NCBI GenBank assembly: GCA_029781975.1
Contig: JAKOVQ010000010.1
Coordinates: forward strand, 170,375-234,374
DNA: 64,000 bases
Reading direction: 5' to 3'
From: Acidobacteriota bacterium
Lineage (GTDB): Bacteria; Acidobacteriota; Thermoanaerobaculia; UBA5066
Positions 25,650-37,020 of this stretch are shown piece after piece (the first letter of the stretch is position 1; every line of letters starts with the position of its first letter). The translations under genes were made by a program, and so were the position numbers. Under the pieces are notes generated by a model, which was not told where the DNA came from, made no database searches, and worked only from the letters and a program-made list of their open reading frames with translations.

Positions 25650-27596
25650 ATGAGCCGATTCGCCGCGCCGCTCTTCGCCGCGCTTCTCGTCGCCGCCGGC
25701 CCCGTCCGCGCCGCCGCCACTGCCACTGCCACCGCCGCTGCCGAGCCCGACCGTGCCGAGACGCTCCGGTCCGCGTACACCAAGTACGAATACCGGATCC
25801 GGATGCGCGACGGCGCGCGCCTCTTCACCGCGGTCTACGTCCCGAAGGACGCGGCGCCCACCCCGTTCCGCGCCGGCGCCGCTCCCCGCCCCGGCGAGGG
25901 AGCCCGTTACCCGATCCTGATGACGCGGACCCCCTACTCGTGCGCGCCCTACGGACCGGACCGCTACCCGAAGGCGATCGGCCCTTCGAAGGGGTTCGAG
26001 GACGAGAGGTTCGTCTTCGTCTGCCAGGACGTCCGCGGCCGGTTCCAGTCCGAGGGGACGTGGGAGGAGGTGCGGCCGATCCTCGACGCGAAGGGGCCGA
26101 AGGACGCCGACGAGTCGACCGACGCGTGGGACACGGTCGACTGGCTGGTGAAGAACGTCCCCGGGACGAACGGCCGCGCGGGGATCTGGGGGATCAGCTA
26201 CCCCGGCTTCTACGCGGCGTGCGCCGCCGTCGACGCCCACCCGGCGCTCGTCGCCGTCTCGCCCCAGGCGCCGATCGCCGACTGGTTCGAGGGGGACGAC
26301 TTCCACAGGAACGGCGCCTTCTGGCTCCCGCACGCCTTCAACTTCTACTCGGTGTTCGGCAAGCTCCCGGCCGGGGCGAAGAAGTGGCCCGAGAGGTTCG
26401 ACCCCGGGACCCACGACGGCTACCGCTACTTCCTCTCGATCCCCCCCCTCTCCGAGGTGAACGCGAAGCTCTGGGAGGGGAAGGTCGCCTTCTGGGACGA
26501 GGTCGTCAAGCACGACACCGACGACTCCTTCTGGAAGGCGCGCGACCTCCGCCCGCACCTGAAGGCCGTCCACACCTCCGTCCTCACGGTAGGCGGGTGG
26601 TTCGACGCCGAGGACCTCTTCGGCGCCCTCTCCGTCTACCGCTCCATCGAGAGGACGAGCCCCGGCGCCTGGAACGCCCTCGTCATGGGCCCGTGGTCTC
26701 ACGGCGGCTGGGGGCGGAGCGAGGGCGACCGGCTCGGCATCGCCACCTTCGGGGACAAGACCGCCCCCTGGTTCCGCGAGAAGGTCGAGCTCCCCTTCTT
26801 CGTGTCGCTCCTGAAGGACGGCGCCGCGCCGAAGCTTCCCGAGGCGACCGTCTTCGAGACCGGGACGAACGTCTGGCGGCGCCTCGACCGCTGGCCCCCC
26901 GCGAACGCCGTCGCCCGCTCGCTCTACCTCGGCGCCCGCGGCGCGCTCACGTGGGAGAAGCCCGCGGAGACGGGCGACGCCTTCGACGAGTGGGTGAGCG
27001 ACCCCGGCCGCCCCGTCCCGTTCATCGACTGGATCGACATCGGGATGCCGAAGGAGTACATGACCGCCGACCAGCGCTTCGCCTCGCGCCGGCCGGACGT
27101 GATGGTCTACGAGACGCCCGTCCTCGAGGACGACGTCACCCTGGCCGGCCCGCTGAAGGCGCACCTCGAGGTCTCCACGACAGGGACGGACTCCGACTTC
27201 GTCGTCAAGCTGATCGACGTCTGGCCCGACGACCTCCCCACCCCCGACCCGAACCCCTCCGGCTTCGTCCCGGGCGGCGCGCAGCAGATGGTCCGCGGCA
27301 ACGTCATCCGCGGGAAGTTCCGGAGGAGCCTGGAGAAGCCCGAGCCCTTCACCCCCGGGAAGCCCGACGTCGTCGACCTCTCCCTCCCCGACGTCTTTCA
27401 CACCTTCCGCAGCGGCCACCGGATCATGGTCCAGGTCCAGAGCAGCTGGTTCCCTCTCGTCGACCGCAACCCGCAGCAGTTCATGAACGTCTTCGAGGCG
27501 AAGCCGGGCGACTACCGGAAGGCCACCCAGCGCCTCTACCACGACGCCTCGCACGCCTCGCGGCTGGAGGTGCTGGTGGTCCCGCAGGGGAGGTGA
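25650..27596 (+). CDS. CocE/NonD-family hydrolase (X-Pro dipeptidyl-peptidase S15-like), exported
   Basis: This protein of 648 residues starts at an ATG after GGAGGAG and has a signal peptide (AAPLFAALLVAAGPVRA) followed by an Ala/Thr repeat. The alpha/beta-hydrolase domain carries the nucleophile in GIWGISYPGFYAA (GxSYxG), an Asp in a beta-turn, and a C-terminal jelly-roll (LKAHLEVSTTGTDSDFVVKL, HRIMVQVQSSWFP) with the presumed His near SGHR. Family members hydrolyse acyl or peptide bonds, and annotation as 'CocE/NonD' is customary. About 10 residues after the signal there is a YRIRMRDGARLFTAVYVP strand typical of the family. It is divergent from the PIG-L gene. Confidence 0.9.
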   Translation: MSRFAAPLFAALLVAAGPVRAAATATATAAAEPDRAETLRSAYTKYEYRIRMRDGARLFTAVYVPKDAAPTPFRAGAAPRPGEGARYPILMTRTPYSCAPYGPDRYPKAIGPSKGFEDERFVFVCQDVRGRFQSEGTWEEVRPILDAKGPKDADESTDAWDTVDWLVKNVPGTNGRAGIWGISYPGFYAACAAVDAHPALVAVSPQAPIADWFEGDDFHRNGAFWLPHAFNFYSVFGKLPAGAKKWPERFDPGTHDGYRYFLSIPPLSEVNAKLWEGKVAFWDEVVKHDTDDSFWKARDLRPHLKAVHTSVLTVGGWFDAEDLFGALSVYRSIERTSPGAWNALVMGPWSHGGWGRSEGDRLGIATFGDKTAPWFREKVELPFFVSLLKDGAAPKLPEATVFETGTNVWRRLDRWPPANAVARSLYLGARGALTWEKPAETGDAFDEWVSDPGRPVPFIDWIDIGMPKEYMTADQRFASRRPDVMVYETPVLEDDVTLAGPLKAHLEVSTTGTDSDFVVKLIDVWPDDLPTPDPNPSGFVPGGAQQMVRGNVIRGKFRRSLEKPEPFTPGKPDVVDLSLPDVFHTFRSGHRIMVQVQSSWFPLVDRNPQQFMNVFEAKPGDYRKATQRLYHDASHASRLEVLVVPQGR

Positions 27597-27701
27597 CGGC
27601 GGGCAGCGGGGTGAACCCGTTCTGCCTCTCGTGCGTCCGCGTCCGTTCCGGCCCCGAGCTCCTCGCGTACGGGGCCCGAATTCGCATGCCCTGAACGCGA
27701 T

Positions 27702-28601
27702 TCACGTGGGGCTTCCGGAGCCGGAGGGAGCTGGGGTCCCAGGGGCCGGCGTCGACTGCGTCGCCTGCGTCGGCTCCGCCGCCGACAGCTCCACGCGCCC
27801 CCCCGTCGCCAGGTCGTCGAACGCGAGGAAGACCGCCCGAAGCCTGAGCCCCTCGCGGTTCTTGTTCCCCGAGCCGTAGCGCGGGTCGCCGAGGACGGGG
27901 TGACCGATCGACTCGAGGTGGCGGCGGATCTGGTGCTGCCGGCCGGTCTCGATCGTCACGTCGAGAGTCGTGGTATCCGCGTCGGGGTCGTAGGCGACGA
28001 CGCGCCAGCGGGTGGCGGCGCTCTTGCCGTCGAGCGGCGTCTCGATCGTCCCGTCCGTCCCGTAGGCTGCCGCCACGTCGCCGAGGACCTCGGCGCGGTA
28101 GCGCTTCTCGACGCGGTTCTCGTGGAAGAGCTTCGAGAGGGCCGCGGCGGTCGGCGCGTCGTGCGCGACGAGCATCACCCCCTCGGCCTCCCGGTCGAGG
28201 CGGTGGACGAGGAAAGCGGGACGGTCGAGCCGGAGCTCGACCTGCCGGAGGAGCGAGGCGTGGTCGCCGAACGGCGTCCCCTGCGAGAGGAGGCCCGCGG
28301 GCTTCACCCAGGCCGACCAGCGGGTCGCGTCCCTCACGAGGCGCGGCTCCGGGGGGACGAGCGCAAGGAGGTCGGTGTCGTAGTGGAGCTCGAGGACGTC
28401 GCCGAGGCGGACGGCCGCCTTCACGCGCCTCAGCCGATGGGCCCCCTTGCCGCCGCGGGAGACCTGGACCGCCCCCTTGGCCATGGCGTCCTTCACCGCC
28501 CCCTTCGAGAGGCCCGAGGCGAGGGCAAGGCATGCCGCGGCCTCGGGGGGATCGGTCCTCAGGACGGCGTGGCGGAGCGAGAAGCGGCGGGGAGGGGTCA
28601 C
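27702..28601 (-). CDS. RluA-family pseudouridine synthase
   Basis: This protein of 299 residues converts uridine to pseudouridine in rRNA or tRNA. The catalytic Asp lies in LVHRLDREAEGVML (HRLD box; the usual TSG is AEG here). The family's later motifs are VEKRYRAEV, TGRQHQIRRHLESIGHPVLGD and a short S4-like N-terminal part (SGLSKGAVKDAMAKGAV). The GTG at 28601 was chosen because it begins the recognisable domain; the open frame runs 42 codons further without similarity and without a clear ribosome site. It ends in a Thr/Pro/Ser-rich tail. Specificity within the family is not resolvable. Confidence 0.85.
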   Translation of the reverse strand: MTPPRRFSLRHAVLRTDPPEAAACLALASGLSKGAVKDAMAKGAVQVSRGGKGAHRLRRVKAAVRLGDVLELHYDTDLLALVPPEPRLVRDATRWSAWVKPAGLLSQGTPFGDHASLLRQVELRLDRPAFLVHRLDREAEGVMLVAHDAPTAAALSKLFHENRVEKRYRAEVLGDVAAAYGTDGTIETPLDGKSAATRWRVVAYDPDADTTTLDVTIETGRQHQIRRHLESIGHPVLGDPRYGSGNKNREGLRLRAVFLAFDDLATGGRVELSAAEPTQATQSTPAPGTPAPSGSGSPT

Positions 28602-28872
28602 GGACGGACGATAGCGCCTCCGGAGAGCCCGAACGGAGCTGCGGGGGCCGGACGATGCCGAGGGGCGACGCGAGAAGGGGGCCTCCTCGGGGCGTTGCCC
28701 GTGTAACCGGCCGTCGCGGCCCGGCATCCAACCGTCGCCCCAGGAACGACCGGCCCCTCCGGGCCGCCCCGAGGATGAGCATGAACGCCCCCGGCGTCCC
28801 GACGCCCCGTCCTTCGCCCGCCTTCGCCGCCCGGAGCGCCGCCATCAGCCCGGGAACGGTGCGGATCGCGCG

Positions 28873-29658
28873 ATGAGCCGGGCCTTTCGCGACCACCTCC
28901 CCGAAGGGCTCGCCGAGGCGCTGGGACTGGGGCTCTTCATGGTCTCGGCCTGCCTCTTCGCCGTCCTCCTCGAGGGGTCGGGCTCGGCGCTCAAGGCCTC
29001 CCTTCCCGCACCGTTCGTCCGGCGCGCCCTGATGGGCCTGGCGATGGGCGGGACGGCCGTCGGGCTGATCTGCTCCCCGTGGGGACAGAGGTCCGGGGCG
29101 CACCTGAACCCGGCGGTGACGCTGGCCTTCCTGAGGCTCGGAAAGGTGCGGTGGGAGGACGCGGCGCTCTACGTCGGATGGCAGGCCGTCGGCGGGGCCG
29201 CCGGGGTCGGCGCCGCCGCGCTCCTCCTCGGCCCCGCACGCCTCTCCGACCCGGGCGTCGGGTGGGTGGCGACGCTCCCGGGCGCGGCCGGGGTCCCGGG
29301 CGCGTTCGGCGGCGAGGCGCTCATCTCGTTCCTCCTCGTGTCGACGGTCCTCGCCGTCTCCAGCCACCCGCGCGGAGCGCGCCTCACGCCGTGGGTCGCG
29401 GGGGCCCTCGTCGCGCTCTTCATCACCTTCGAGGCCCCCCTCTCGGGGATGTCCATGAACCCGGCCCGGAGCCTCGCCTCGGCGCTCTTCGCGGGCCGGT
29501 GGGACGCCTTCTGGCTCTACGTCGCCGCGCCCCTCCTCGGGACGCTCGCGGCCGCCGAGCTCCACCTCCGCGCCCGCGGCGCCTCGAGCGTCTGGTGCGC
29601 CAAGCTCCACCACCGGAACGCCCGCCGCTGCATCTTCCTCTGCGCGGTGCCGGGCTGA
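28873..29658 (+). CDS. Aquaporin/MIP-family channel
   Basis: This channel has 261 residues and six hydrophobic helices with two half-helix NPA boxes: GAHLNPAVTLAFL and SMNPARSLASALF (the latter keeps the selectivity-filter Arg). It should conduct water or small neutral solutes across the inner membrane. The C-terminal tail is unusual and rich in Cys/His (WCAKLHHRNARRCIFLC). No strong Shine-Dalgarno precedes the first ATG. The downstream neighbours are a GMC oxidoreductase and a VOC protein on the same strand, so a polyol or aldehyde substrate is possible. Confidence 0.88.
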   Translation: MSRAFRDHLPEGLAEALGLGLFMVSACLFAVLLEGSGSALKASLPAPFVRRALMGLAMGGTAVGLICSPWGQRSGAHLNPAVTLAFLRLGKVRWEDAALYVGWQAVGGAAGVGAAALLLGPARLSDPGVGWVATLPGAAGVPGAFGGEALISFLLVSTVLAVSSHPRGARLTPWVAGALVALFITFEAPLSGMSMNPARSLASALFAGRWDAFWLYVAAPLLGTLAAAELHLRARGASSVWCAKLHHRNARRCIFLCAVPG

Positions 29659-29711
29659 CGACCCGAAGCGAACGCCCCGGCGCACGACGCCGACGGCGGC
29701 AGGAGACGCAC

Positions 29712-31274
29712 ATGACGAGGTACGACGTGATCATCATCGGGAGCGGCGCCGGGGGCGGGACGCTCGCCTGGAAGCTCGCCCCGTCGGGCAGGAAGGTCCT
29801 CCTCCTCGAGAGGGGGGGCTACGTCCCCCGCGAGCGCGAGAACTGGGACAGCAAGGCGGTCAACGTCGACGGGCGCTACGCGGCGAAGGAGGTCTGGAAG
29901 GACCGCGACGGGAAGGACCTCCACCCCCACACGAACTACTTCGTCGGCGGGAACACGAAGTTCTACGGCGCCGCCCTCTTCCGCCTGAGGAAGGAGGACT
30001 TCGGCGAGCTTCGCCACCACGGCGGCGTCTCCCCCGCCTGGCCCATCTCCTACGACGACCTGGAGCCCTACTACGCCGAGGCCGAGCGGCTCTACGCCGT
30101 TCACGGCGAGCGGGGCGCCGACCCCACGGAAGCCTGGTCGAGCTCCCCCTACCCGCACCCGGCCGTTTCGCACGAGCCCCGGATCCAGCAGCTCCACGAC
30201 GACCTCGCGGCGATGGGGCACAAGCCGTTCCACGTCCCGCTCGGCATCCGCCTCGACGAGGCGAGCCCGCGGAAGAGCGCCTGCATCCGCTGCGCGACGT
30301 GCGACGGCTTCCCCTGCCTCGTCCAGGCGAAGTCCGACGCGCAGGTGATGGCGGTGGACCCCGCGCTCGAGCACCCGAACGTCACCCTCCTGACCGGCGC
30401 GAAGGTCGAGAGGCTGGAGACCGACGCCTCGGGCCGGAGCGTCACGAAGGTCCACGTGACGCGCGACGGGGAGGCCGAGGTCTTCGAGGCCGACGTCGTC
30501 GTCGTGTCGGCCGGCGCGATCAACTCCGCGGCCCTCCTTCTCCGGTCGGCCAGCGACCGGCACCCGGCCGGCCTCGCCAACGGCTCGGGGGTCGTCGGCC
30601 GGCACTACATGGGGCACGTCAACTCGGTCCTGATGGCGATCAGCAGGTGCCCGAACCCGACCGTCTTCCAGAAGACGCTCGCGCTGAACGACTTCTACTT
30701 CGGCGAGGAGGGGTTCCCCTACCCGATGGGGCACATCTCCTTCGTCGGGAAGCTCGACGCCGCGGCCCTCTCCGCGGGCGCCCCGCCGCTGACGCCGGGC
30801 TTCACGCTCGAGGCGATGGCCCGCCACTCGCTCGACTTCTGGCTGACGTCCGAGGACCTCCCCGACCCCGAGAACCGCGTGACCGTCGACCGCGACGGCC
30901 GGATCGTCCTCGCCTACCGGCCGAACAACGAGGAGGGCCACCGGCGGCTGATCGCCCGGCTGAAGGAGCTGATGAAGAGGCAGTCGGCGTGCGCCGTCCA
31001 CGGGCACGAGTGCCACGTCGGCCTCCTCGCTCGGCCGCTCTTCGTCGGCGAGCGGATCCCCCTGGCCGGCGTCGCCCACCAGAACGGGACGATCCGGTTC
31101 GGCCGCGACCCGAGGACCTCCGCCCTGGACACCACGTGCCGCGCCCACGAGGTCGACAACCTCTACGTCGTCGACGGGAGCTTCTTCCCCTCCAGCGCGG
31201 CAGTGAACCCCGCGCTCACCATCATGGCCAACGCGCTCCGCGTGGGCGACCACCTCCTCGAGAGGCTCCGGTGA
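29712..31274 (+). CDS. GMC-family FAD-dependent oxidoreductase
   Basis: This protein of 520 residues oxidises an alcohol or sugar with FAD. It begins with a dinucleotide-binding motif ([18 protein letters not shown]), continues with [12 protein letters not shown] and the substrate domain, and ends with the GMC C-terminal signature [20 protein letters not shown], with the active-site His in [12 protein letters not shown]. The start ATG follows AGGAGACGCAC. Another internal motif ([12 protein letters not shown]) could bind a metal, as in gluconate/2-keto dehydrogenase relatives. The next gene overlaps its stop by 4 bases (GTGA). Confidence 0.88.
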   Translation: MTRYDVIIIGSGAGGGTLAWKLAPSGRKVLLLERGGYVPRERENWDSKAVNVDGRYAAKEVWKDRDGKDLHPHTNYFVGGNTKFYGAALFRLRKEDFGELRHHGGVSPAWPISYDDLEPYYAEAERLYAVHGERGADPTEAWSSSPYPHPAVSHEPRIQQLHDDLAAMGHKPFHVPLGIRLDEASPRKSACIRCATCDGFPCLVQAKSDAQVMAVDPALEHPNVTLLTGAKVERLETDASGRSVTKVHVTRDGEAEVFEADVVVVSAGAINSAALLLRSASDRHPAGLANGSGVVGRHYMGHVNSVLMAISRCPNPTVFQKTLALNDFYFGEEGFPYPMGHISFVGKLDAAALSAGAPPLTPGFTLEAMARHSLDFWLTSEDLPDPENRVTVDRDGRIVLAYRPNNEEGHRRLIARLKELMKRQSACAVHGHECHVGLLARPLFVGERIPLAGVAHQNGTIRFGRDPRTSALDTTCRAHEVDNLYVVDGSFFPSSAAVNPALTIMANALRVGDHLLERLR

Positions 31275-32377
31275 GGGGCCCCGCCGGCCGCCTCGCCGAC
31301 GCGCGACCCGGCACGCGCCTCCTGCCGGCCCTCCTCGCGGCCGCCGGTCTCCTCCTGCTTTCGGCGAGCGCGCGCGGGGCGGCGCCTCCCGCCGCGTCCC
31401 GGCCGACCGCGGGAGGCTCGGCGAGCGGGGCGGTCCGGGACGCCGCCGCCGTCACCGCCGTGGCCGGCGTCACGCTGTCGGTCTCCGACCTCGACCGCTC
31501 CGTCGCCTTCTACGAGGAGGTCCTCGGCTTCCGCGAGGTGGCGGAGGACGAGCGCGAGGGAGAGGCCCTGGAACGGCTCCAGGGGGTCTTCCCCGGCCAC
31601 GTCGTCACCGCCCGGCTCGCCCTCGGCAGCGAGGAGATCGAGCTCGCGCAGTGGCTCGCGCCGCGCGGCCGGGCCATCCCCGAAGGCGCCCGGAGCGACG
31701 ACCGGTCGTTCCAGCACCTCGCGATCGTCGTCTCGGACATGGACCGCGCCTACGCGCGCCTGCGCGAGCGGCGCGTCGCGCACGCCTCGTCGTCGCCGCA
31801 GACGCTCCCCTCCTGGAACCCGAACGCGGGAGGGATCCGCGCGTTCTACTTCCGCGACCCCGACGGCCACCCGCTCGAGGTGATCTGGTACCCGCCCGGG
31901 AAGGGAGACCCGCGCTGGCAGGCGCGGGACCGCCTCTTCCTCGGGATCGACCACACCGCGATCACCGTCGCCGACACCGACGCCTCCCTCCGCTTCTGGC
32001 GCGACGCGCTCGGGATGCGGGTGGCGGGGGAGAGCGACAACTCGGGAGTCGAGCAGGAGCGGCTCAACGCCGTCTTCGGCGCGCACCTCCGGATCACCGC
32101 CCTGCGATCCGGGTCGGGGATCGGCGTCGAGCTCCTCGAGTACCTCACGCCGCGGACCGGCCGCCCGTATCCCGCCGACGCGAACGCGAGCGACCTCGTC
32201 TTCACCGAGACCCGGGCGCGCGTCGCGTCGGCCACCGAGGCCGAACGGTCGCTCCGGGCCGCCCGCGCCGCGTTCGTCTCGCCCGCGGTCCAGCCCGCGC
32301 CCCGCCGCGACGGCGGCGAGGGGAGGGCCCTCCTCGTCCGCGACCCCGACGGCCACGCCGTCCTCCTCTTCGACTGA
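31271..32377 (+). CDS. Exported protein with two VOC/glyoxalase domains
   Basis: This protein of 368 residues starts with a GTG that overlaps the GMC oxidoreductase stop (GTGA). An N-terminal signal region ([20 protein letters not shown]) is followed by two VOC domains: about 60-200 ([22 protein letters not shown]) and about 215-368 ([19 protein letters not shown]). Each ends in a metal-ligand Glu context ([17 protein letters not shown]; the second lacks the usual Glu). VOC proteins act on lactoylglutathione, catechols, antibiotics and other substrates, so the role is open. The overlap suggests it processes the product of the GMC enzyme. Confidence 0.8.
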   Translation: MRGPAGRLADARPGTRLLPALLAAAGLLLLSASARGAAPPAASRPTAGGSASGAVRDAAAVTAVAGVTLSVSDLDRSVAFYEEVLGFREVAEDEREGEALERLQGVFPGHVVTARLALGSEEIELAQWLAPRGRAIPEGARSDDRSFQHLAIVVSDMDRAYARLRERRVAHASSSPQTLPSWNPNAGGIRAFYFRDPDGHPLEVIWYPPGKGDPRWQARDRLFLGIDHTAITVADTDASLRFWRDALGMRVAGESDNSGVEQERLNAVFGAHLRITALRSGSGIGVELLEYLTPRTGRPYPADANASDLVFTETRARVASATEAERSLRAARAAFVSPAVQPAPRRDGGEGRALLVRDPDGHAVLLFD

Positions 32378-32394
32378 GCCCGCCGGAGGAACCG

Positions 32395-35253
32395 ATGCCC
32401 GACGTCCGCCCGTCCCGAAGGACCGTCCCGACCGCCAGCGCCGGTCCGGCCCCGACCGGCCCCGGCGCCGAGAGGCTCCGCCTCGCCCAGTCGCGCGACC
32501 GCCGCGTCCACTGGAAGCGGTGGGGCCCCTACCTCTCCGAGCGGCAGTGGGGGACCGTGCGCGAGGACTACAGCGCGACCGGCTCGGCCTGGGACTCCTT
32601 CCCGCACGACCACGCCCGCTCCCGCGCCTACCGGTGGGGCGAGGACGGCCTGATGGGGATCTCCGACCGGAGGCAGACGCTTTGCTTCGCTCTCGCGCTC
32701 TGGAACGGACGCGACCCGATCCTGAAGGAGCGGCTCTTCGGCCTGACGGGGAGCGAGGGGAACCACGGCGAGGACGTCAAGGAGCAGTACTACTACCTCG
32801 ACTCGACGCCGACCCACTCGTTCATGCGGTTCCTCTACAAGTACCCCCAGCGCGCCTACCCCTACGCCGCGCTCCTGGAGGGGAACCGGGCGCGCTCGCG
32901 CCGGGAGCCGGAGCTCGAGCTGATCGACACCGGCGCCTTCGACGACGACCGCTACTGGGACGTCTTCGTCGAGTACGCCAAGGGGACGTCCGAGGACCTC
33001 CTGATCCGGATCCGGGCGGTCAACCGCGGCCCGGAGGCGGCGACGCTCCACCTCCTCCCGACCCTCTGGTACCGGAACACCTGGAGCTGGGGGCTCGACG
33101 CCCGGCGGCCGCGGATCCGTGCCGCGACCGACGGGGACCGAACCGACGGGGCCCGGGTCCTCCAGACCGACCACCCGCTCTACGGGCGGCGGTGGCTCCT
33201 GGCCGGCGGTGACGCCGAGCTCCTCTTCACCGAGAACGAGACGAACGGCGAGCGTCTGTGGGGCGTCCCCAACGACTCGCCGCACGTGAAGGACGCCTTC
33301 CACGAGCGGGTCGTGGGCGGCCGCCGCGAGGCGGTCAATCCCGCGGAGGTCGGCTCGAAGGCGGCGGCGTGGACCGTCGCCACCGTCGCCCCGGGCGCGA
33401 CGTTCGAGATGCGCCTGAGGCTCACCGACCGGCTCCCGGCGGGCGGCGAGCGCGCCGGCGTGCTCGGAGCGGACTTCGAAGCCGTCTTCGCGGCGCGGGA
33501 GCGGGAGGCGGACGAGTTCTACGCGGCCCTCCAGCCCGCAGGCCTCTCCGACGACGCCCGGAGCGTCCAGCGGCAGGCGTTCGCCGGCCTCCTCCTCTCG
33601 AAGCAGACCTACGGCTACGACGTCTCGCGCTGGCTCAAGGGGGACCCGGAGGGACCGGAGCCGCCGCGCGAGCGGCTCCGCGGCCGGAACGCGGACTGGG
33701 GCCACCTCTACAACGCGGACGTCCTCTCGATGCCCGACAAGTGGGAGTACCCGTGGTTCGCGGCGTGGGACCTGGCGTTCCACGCGGTGCCGCTCGCCCT
33801 GGTCGACCCGGAGTTCGCCAAGGAGCAGCTCGTCCTCCTCCTGCGCGAGTGGTACATGCACCCGAACGGCCAGATCCCCGCCTACGAGTGGGCCTTCGGC
33901 GACGTGAACCCGCCCGTCCACGCCTGGGCGGCCTGGCGCGTCTACAAGATCGAGAAGAAGGAGACCGGGACGGGGGACCGCCGCTTCCTCGAGCGGGTCT
34001 TCCAGAAGCTCCTCCTCAACTTCACCTGGTGGGTCAACCGGAAGGACGCCGAGGGGAAGAACGTCTTCCAGGGGGGCTTCCTCGGCCTCGACAACATCGG
34101 CGTCTTCGACCGGAGCGCGACGCTCCCGACGGGCGGCCACCTCGAGCAGTCGGACGCGACGAGCTGGATGGGGATGTACTGCCTGAACATGCTCACGATC
34201 GCGCTCGAGCTCGCGAAGGAGAGCCCCGCGTACGAGGACATGGCCTCGAAGTTCTTCGAGCACTTCGTCTACATCTGCCGCGCCATGGCGAACCTCGGCG
34301 GCGAGGGGATCGAGCTCTGGAACCGCGAGGACGGCTTCTACTACGACGTCCTCCACCTTCCCGACGGGACGAGGTTCCCCCTGAAGGTCCGGTCGATGGT
34401 CGGGCTCATCCCTCTGTTCGCCGTCGAGACGCTCGACTCCGAGGTCGTTGACCGCCTCCCCGGCTTCAAGCGGCGGATGCAGTGGTTCCTCGACAACCGC
34501 CCCGAGCTCGGGGCCCACGTCGAGACGCGGACCGACCCGGGGGGGCGGATCCCGCGCTTCCTCTCGCTCGTGAGCAAGGACCGGCTCCGCTCCGTCCTCC
34601 GCTACATGCTGGACGAGGAGGAGTTCCTCTCGCCGCACGGCATCCGGGCCGTCTCGCGCTTCCACCGCGACCACCCGTACGTCCTCCGGGTCGACGGGAT
34701 GGAGCACCGGGTGGACTACGAGCCGGCCGAGTCGTCGACCTTCCTCTTCGGCGGCAACTCGAACTGGCGCGGGCCGGTCTGGTTCCCCGTGAACTACCTC
34801 CTCGTCGAGTCGCTCCAGAAGTTCCACCACTTCCTGGGCGATTCGTACCGCGTCGAGGCGCCGTCGGGCTCGGGCCGCCAGGCGACGCTCGCCGAGGTCG
34901 CCACCGACCTCTCTCGACGCCTCGTCTCGGCCTTCCTCCGGGGCCCCGACGGCCGCCGCCCCGTCTTCGGCGGCCAGCCGAGGCTGCAGGGAGACCCCCA
35001 CTTCCGCGACCACGTCCTCTTCTACGAGTACCTCCACGGGGACGACGGCGCCGGGATCGGCGCGAGCCACCAGACGGGGTGGACCGCCCTGGTCGCCAAG
35101 CTGATCCAGCAGAGCGGCGCCGGGATGGACGAAGCGCCGCCCGACGGGCAGGAGGAGGAGCCGGAGGCGGCCGCGCTCAGCGCGTCCCCGGGGCCCCTCT
35201 CTCCTCCGGCTCGTCCGGCCGGCCCGGGTGAACGCAGAAGCACGACGAGGTGA
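32395..35253 (+). CDS. GH63-like glucosidase (MGH1/mannosyl-oligosaccharide-glucosidase type)
   Basis: This large glycosidase has 952 residues and starts at an ATG behind GGAGGA. It shows an (alpha/alpha)6-barrel family sequence: [52 protein letters not shown] and a C-terminal [21 protein letters not shown]. The acid/base residues are probably the Asp in [12 protein letters not shown] and the Glu near the C-terminus. It has no signal peptide, so it acts in the cytoplasm on trehalose-like or glucosyl oligosaccharides. Annotated relatives are called 'glucosidase'. The C-terminus overlaps the convergent TPR gene by 77 bases. Confidence 0.88.
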   Translation: MPDVRPSRRTVPTASAGPAPTGPGAERLRLAQSRDRRVHWKRWGPYLSERQWGTVREDYSATGSAWDSFPHDHARSRAYRWGEDGLMGISDRRQTLCFALALWNGRDPILKERLFGLTGSEGNHGEDVKEQYYYLDSTPTHSFMRFLYKYPQRAYPYAALLEGNRARSRREPELELIDTGAFDDDRYWDVFVEYAKGTSEDLLIRIRAVNRGPEAATLHLLPTLWYRNTWSWGLDARRPRIRAATDGDRTDGARVLQTDHPLYGRRWLLAGGDAELLFTENETNGERLWGVPNDSPHVKDAFHERVVGGRREAVNPAEVGSKAAAWTVATVAPGATFEMRLRLTDRLPAGGERAGVLGADFEAVFAAREREADEFYAALQPAGLSDDARSVQRQAFAGLLLSKQTYGYDVSRWLKGDPEGPEPPRERLRGRNADWGHLYNADVLSMPDKWEYPWFAAWDLAFHAVPLALVDPEFAKEQLVLLLREWYMHPNGQIPAYEWAFGDVNPPVHAWAAWRVYKIEKKETGTGDRRFLERVFQKLLLNFTWWVNRKDAEGKNVFQGGFLGLDNIGVFDRSATLPTGGHLEQSDATSWMGMYCLNMLTIALELAKESPAYEDMASKFFEHFVYICRAMANLGGEGIELWNREDGFYYDVLHLPDGTRFPLKVRSMVGLIPLFAVETLDSEVVDRLPGFKRRMQWFLDNRPELGAHVETRTDPGGRIPRFLSLVSKDRLRSVLRYMLDEEEFLSPHGIRAVSRFHRDHPYVLRVDGMEHRVDYEPAESSTFLFGGNSNWRGPVWFPVNYLLVESLQKFHHFLGDSYRVEAPSGSGRQATLAEVATDLSRRLVSAFLRGPDGRRPVFGGQPRLQGDPHFRDHVLFYEYLHGDDGAGIGASHQTGWTALVAKLIQQSGAGMDEAPPDGQEEEPEAAALSASPGPLSPPARPAGPGERRSTTR

Positions 35254-36937
35254 GGTCGATCTCCGCCCGCGTCCACGCCTTCGCGAACCGCCCGTTCACC
35301 TTCCCTGCCTCCGCCTTCTTCCCCTGCTGCCCGAGCGCCTGCGCCAGACCCCAGAGCGACCAGCCGTTTCCCGGGTAGCGGACCAGGTCCTCCCTGTAGA
35401 CCGCTTCGGCCTCGGCCGGCCGTCGGGTGGCGAGGAGGACCGCGCCGAGGGCGTGACGCGACGGGGTGGTCCAGGCGGGCGGCTCGTCGTACTTGAGCGC
35501 GTCCTCGAGCCGGACCGCCTCCGCCAGCTTCGCCGTGGCCGTCCCGTACTCCTTCTTTCGGTAGGCGATCTCGCCGTCGAGATAGGGGATCGCCACCGCG
35601 AGGACGGCCGCCGCCTGGTTCGAGCCCCAGTAGAAGTCCTCCGGTACCTTCCGGAGCGCCGCGGCGAACGCCTCCCGTTCCTCCTCTGCGGCCGCCACGT
35701 CGCCCAAGGCGGCGTGGGCGATCCCGCGGAGGAAGAGGTGGAACGCCGTCGAGACCGGAAGGTCGGCGGGCGGCGCCTTCGCCGCGAGGATCTCCTTCCA
35801 CTTCCCGAACCGCTTGAGCGCGTCGCCCGCGACGGTCAGGTACGCGTCGGCGAAGGCGGCGTTCTCCCGGACGAAGGCGGGGTCGAGCCCGGCGACGACC
35901 TCGCGGGTCCGGGCGAGGGCGACGCTCTCGCGCCCCTCCATCATGGCCGTGTAGGCGAGGAAGTGGCGGTTGTGCGCCATGTACAGGCGGTAGAAGCCGA
36001 TCTCCCCCGCTCGCTCGCGATAACGCTCGTCGGCGGCGACCGCCTTCTCGTTCGCGTCGGCCGCCTCCCTCCAGCGCCCCGTCCTCACGTCGATGTGGGA
36101 GGGCATGTGGACCAAGTGGCTCGCGTCCGGGACGAGCCCGCGGAGCGCGTCCGCGGCGGAGGCGGCTCTCTCCGGGCGGGGAGACGCCTCGAGCGCGTGG
36201 ATCGTCAGGTGAAGAGCCCCGGGATGCCGCGGCGAGAGCTTCCGGGCGGCCTCGAGCGCCGCGAGGACCGTCTCCGTCCCCGGCTGCGGCTTGCCGTCGC
36301 GCGTCCACTGGTCCCACGGCCGGGTGTCCATCAGCGCCTCGGCGGTGAGGGTCGCCACGTCGGCGTCGTCGGAGAAGCGCGCGCGGACCTTCTCCATCGC
36401 CGCGGCGTAGGCCGCGTCCAGCGGGGACCGGTCCGCGGGCTGGGGCCAGGCGTAGCGCGAGCCGAGAGCCTCGATGAGGGCACGCTCGACGTCGCTCGCC
36501 CCCGGGGCGAGCTCGCGCGCGCGTCCGAGCGCCTCCCACGCCTCCTTCGCGTGCACCTCGTCGACGACGGGGTTGTTGATGTGGGGGCCGTTGATCAGCG
36601 CGACCCCCCACCACGCCATAGCCAGCGACGGGTCGAGCCGGGTCGCCTCGCGGAACGCCTTCCGGGCCTCGTCGTGGTTGAACGCGTAGGCCCAGGCGAG
36701 CCCCTGGTCGAAAGCCTTCTGGGCGGCGGGGACCTTCGTGGAGACCGGCCGCGTGTAGGGCCCGAGGTCGAACGGGCGCCTCACGGCCCCGGACTCTCCG
36801 GGCGCTGGGCCGTCCGCACCGGAAGGCGAGGCGGCCCGGGCCCGCGCCGCGAAGCTCGAGACGAGAGAGAGCGAGAGGAGGCCGTGGACGACGAAGGACA
36901 CGGCCCTTCCCCGGAAGGGTGTCGCGAACCGGTGCAT
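35177..36937 (-). CDS. Exported tetratricopeptide-repeat protein
   Basis: This protein of 586 residues starts at an ATG behind AGGAG and has a signal peptide ([20 protein letters not shown]). The mature part has TPR helices along its length ([36 protein letters not shown], followed by further repeats, [24 protein letters not shown]). The family-specific motif [17 protein letters not shown] is typical of a group of exported 'TPR' proteins of unknown role. The much longer open frame upstream is a shadow of the flippase and glucose dehydrogenase genes. The stop overlaps the 3' end of the glucosidase by 77 bases, tail to tail. Confidence 0.85.
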   Translation of the reverse strand: MHRFATPFRGRAVSFVVHGLLSLSLVSSFAARARAASPSGADGPAPGESGAVRRPFDLGPYTRPVSTKVPAAQKAFDQGLAWAYAFNHDEARKAFREATRLDPSLAMAWWGVALINGPHINNPVVDEVHAKEAWEALGRARELAPGASDVERALIEALGSRYAWPQPADRSPLDAAYAAAMEKVRARFSDDADVATLTAEALMDTRPWDQWTRDGKPQPGTETVLAALEAARKLSPRHPGALHLTIHALEASPRPERAASAADALRGLVPDASHLVHMPSHIDVRTGRWREAADANEKAVAADERYRERAGEIGFYRLYMAHNRHFLAYTAMMEGRESVALARTREVVAGLDPAFVRENAAFADAYLTVAGDALKRFGKWKEILAAKAPPADLPVSTAFHLFLRGIAHAALGDVAAAEEEREAFAAALRKVPEDFYWGSNQAAAVLAVAIPYLDGEIAYRKKEYGTATAKLAEAVRLEDALKYDEPPAWTTPSRHALGAVLLATRRPAEAEAVYREDLVRYPGNGWSLWGLAQALGQQGKKAEAGKVNGRFAKAWTRAEIDLTSSCFCVHPGRPDEPEERGAPGTR

Positions 36938-37020
36938 GGGCAACTCCTGGTGAGATGGTATCTCAGACCGTGGCCATGCCCCGCTTCGCCCGCTCGAGGG
37001 CCGAGCCGCGTCCTCCTCGC

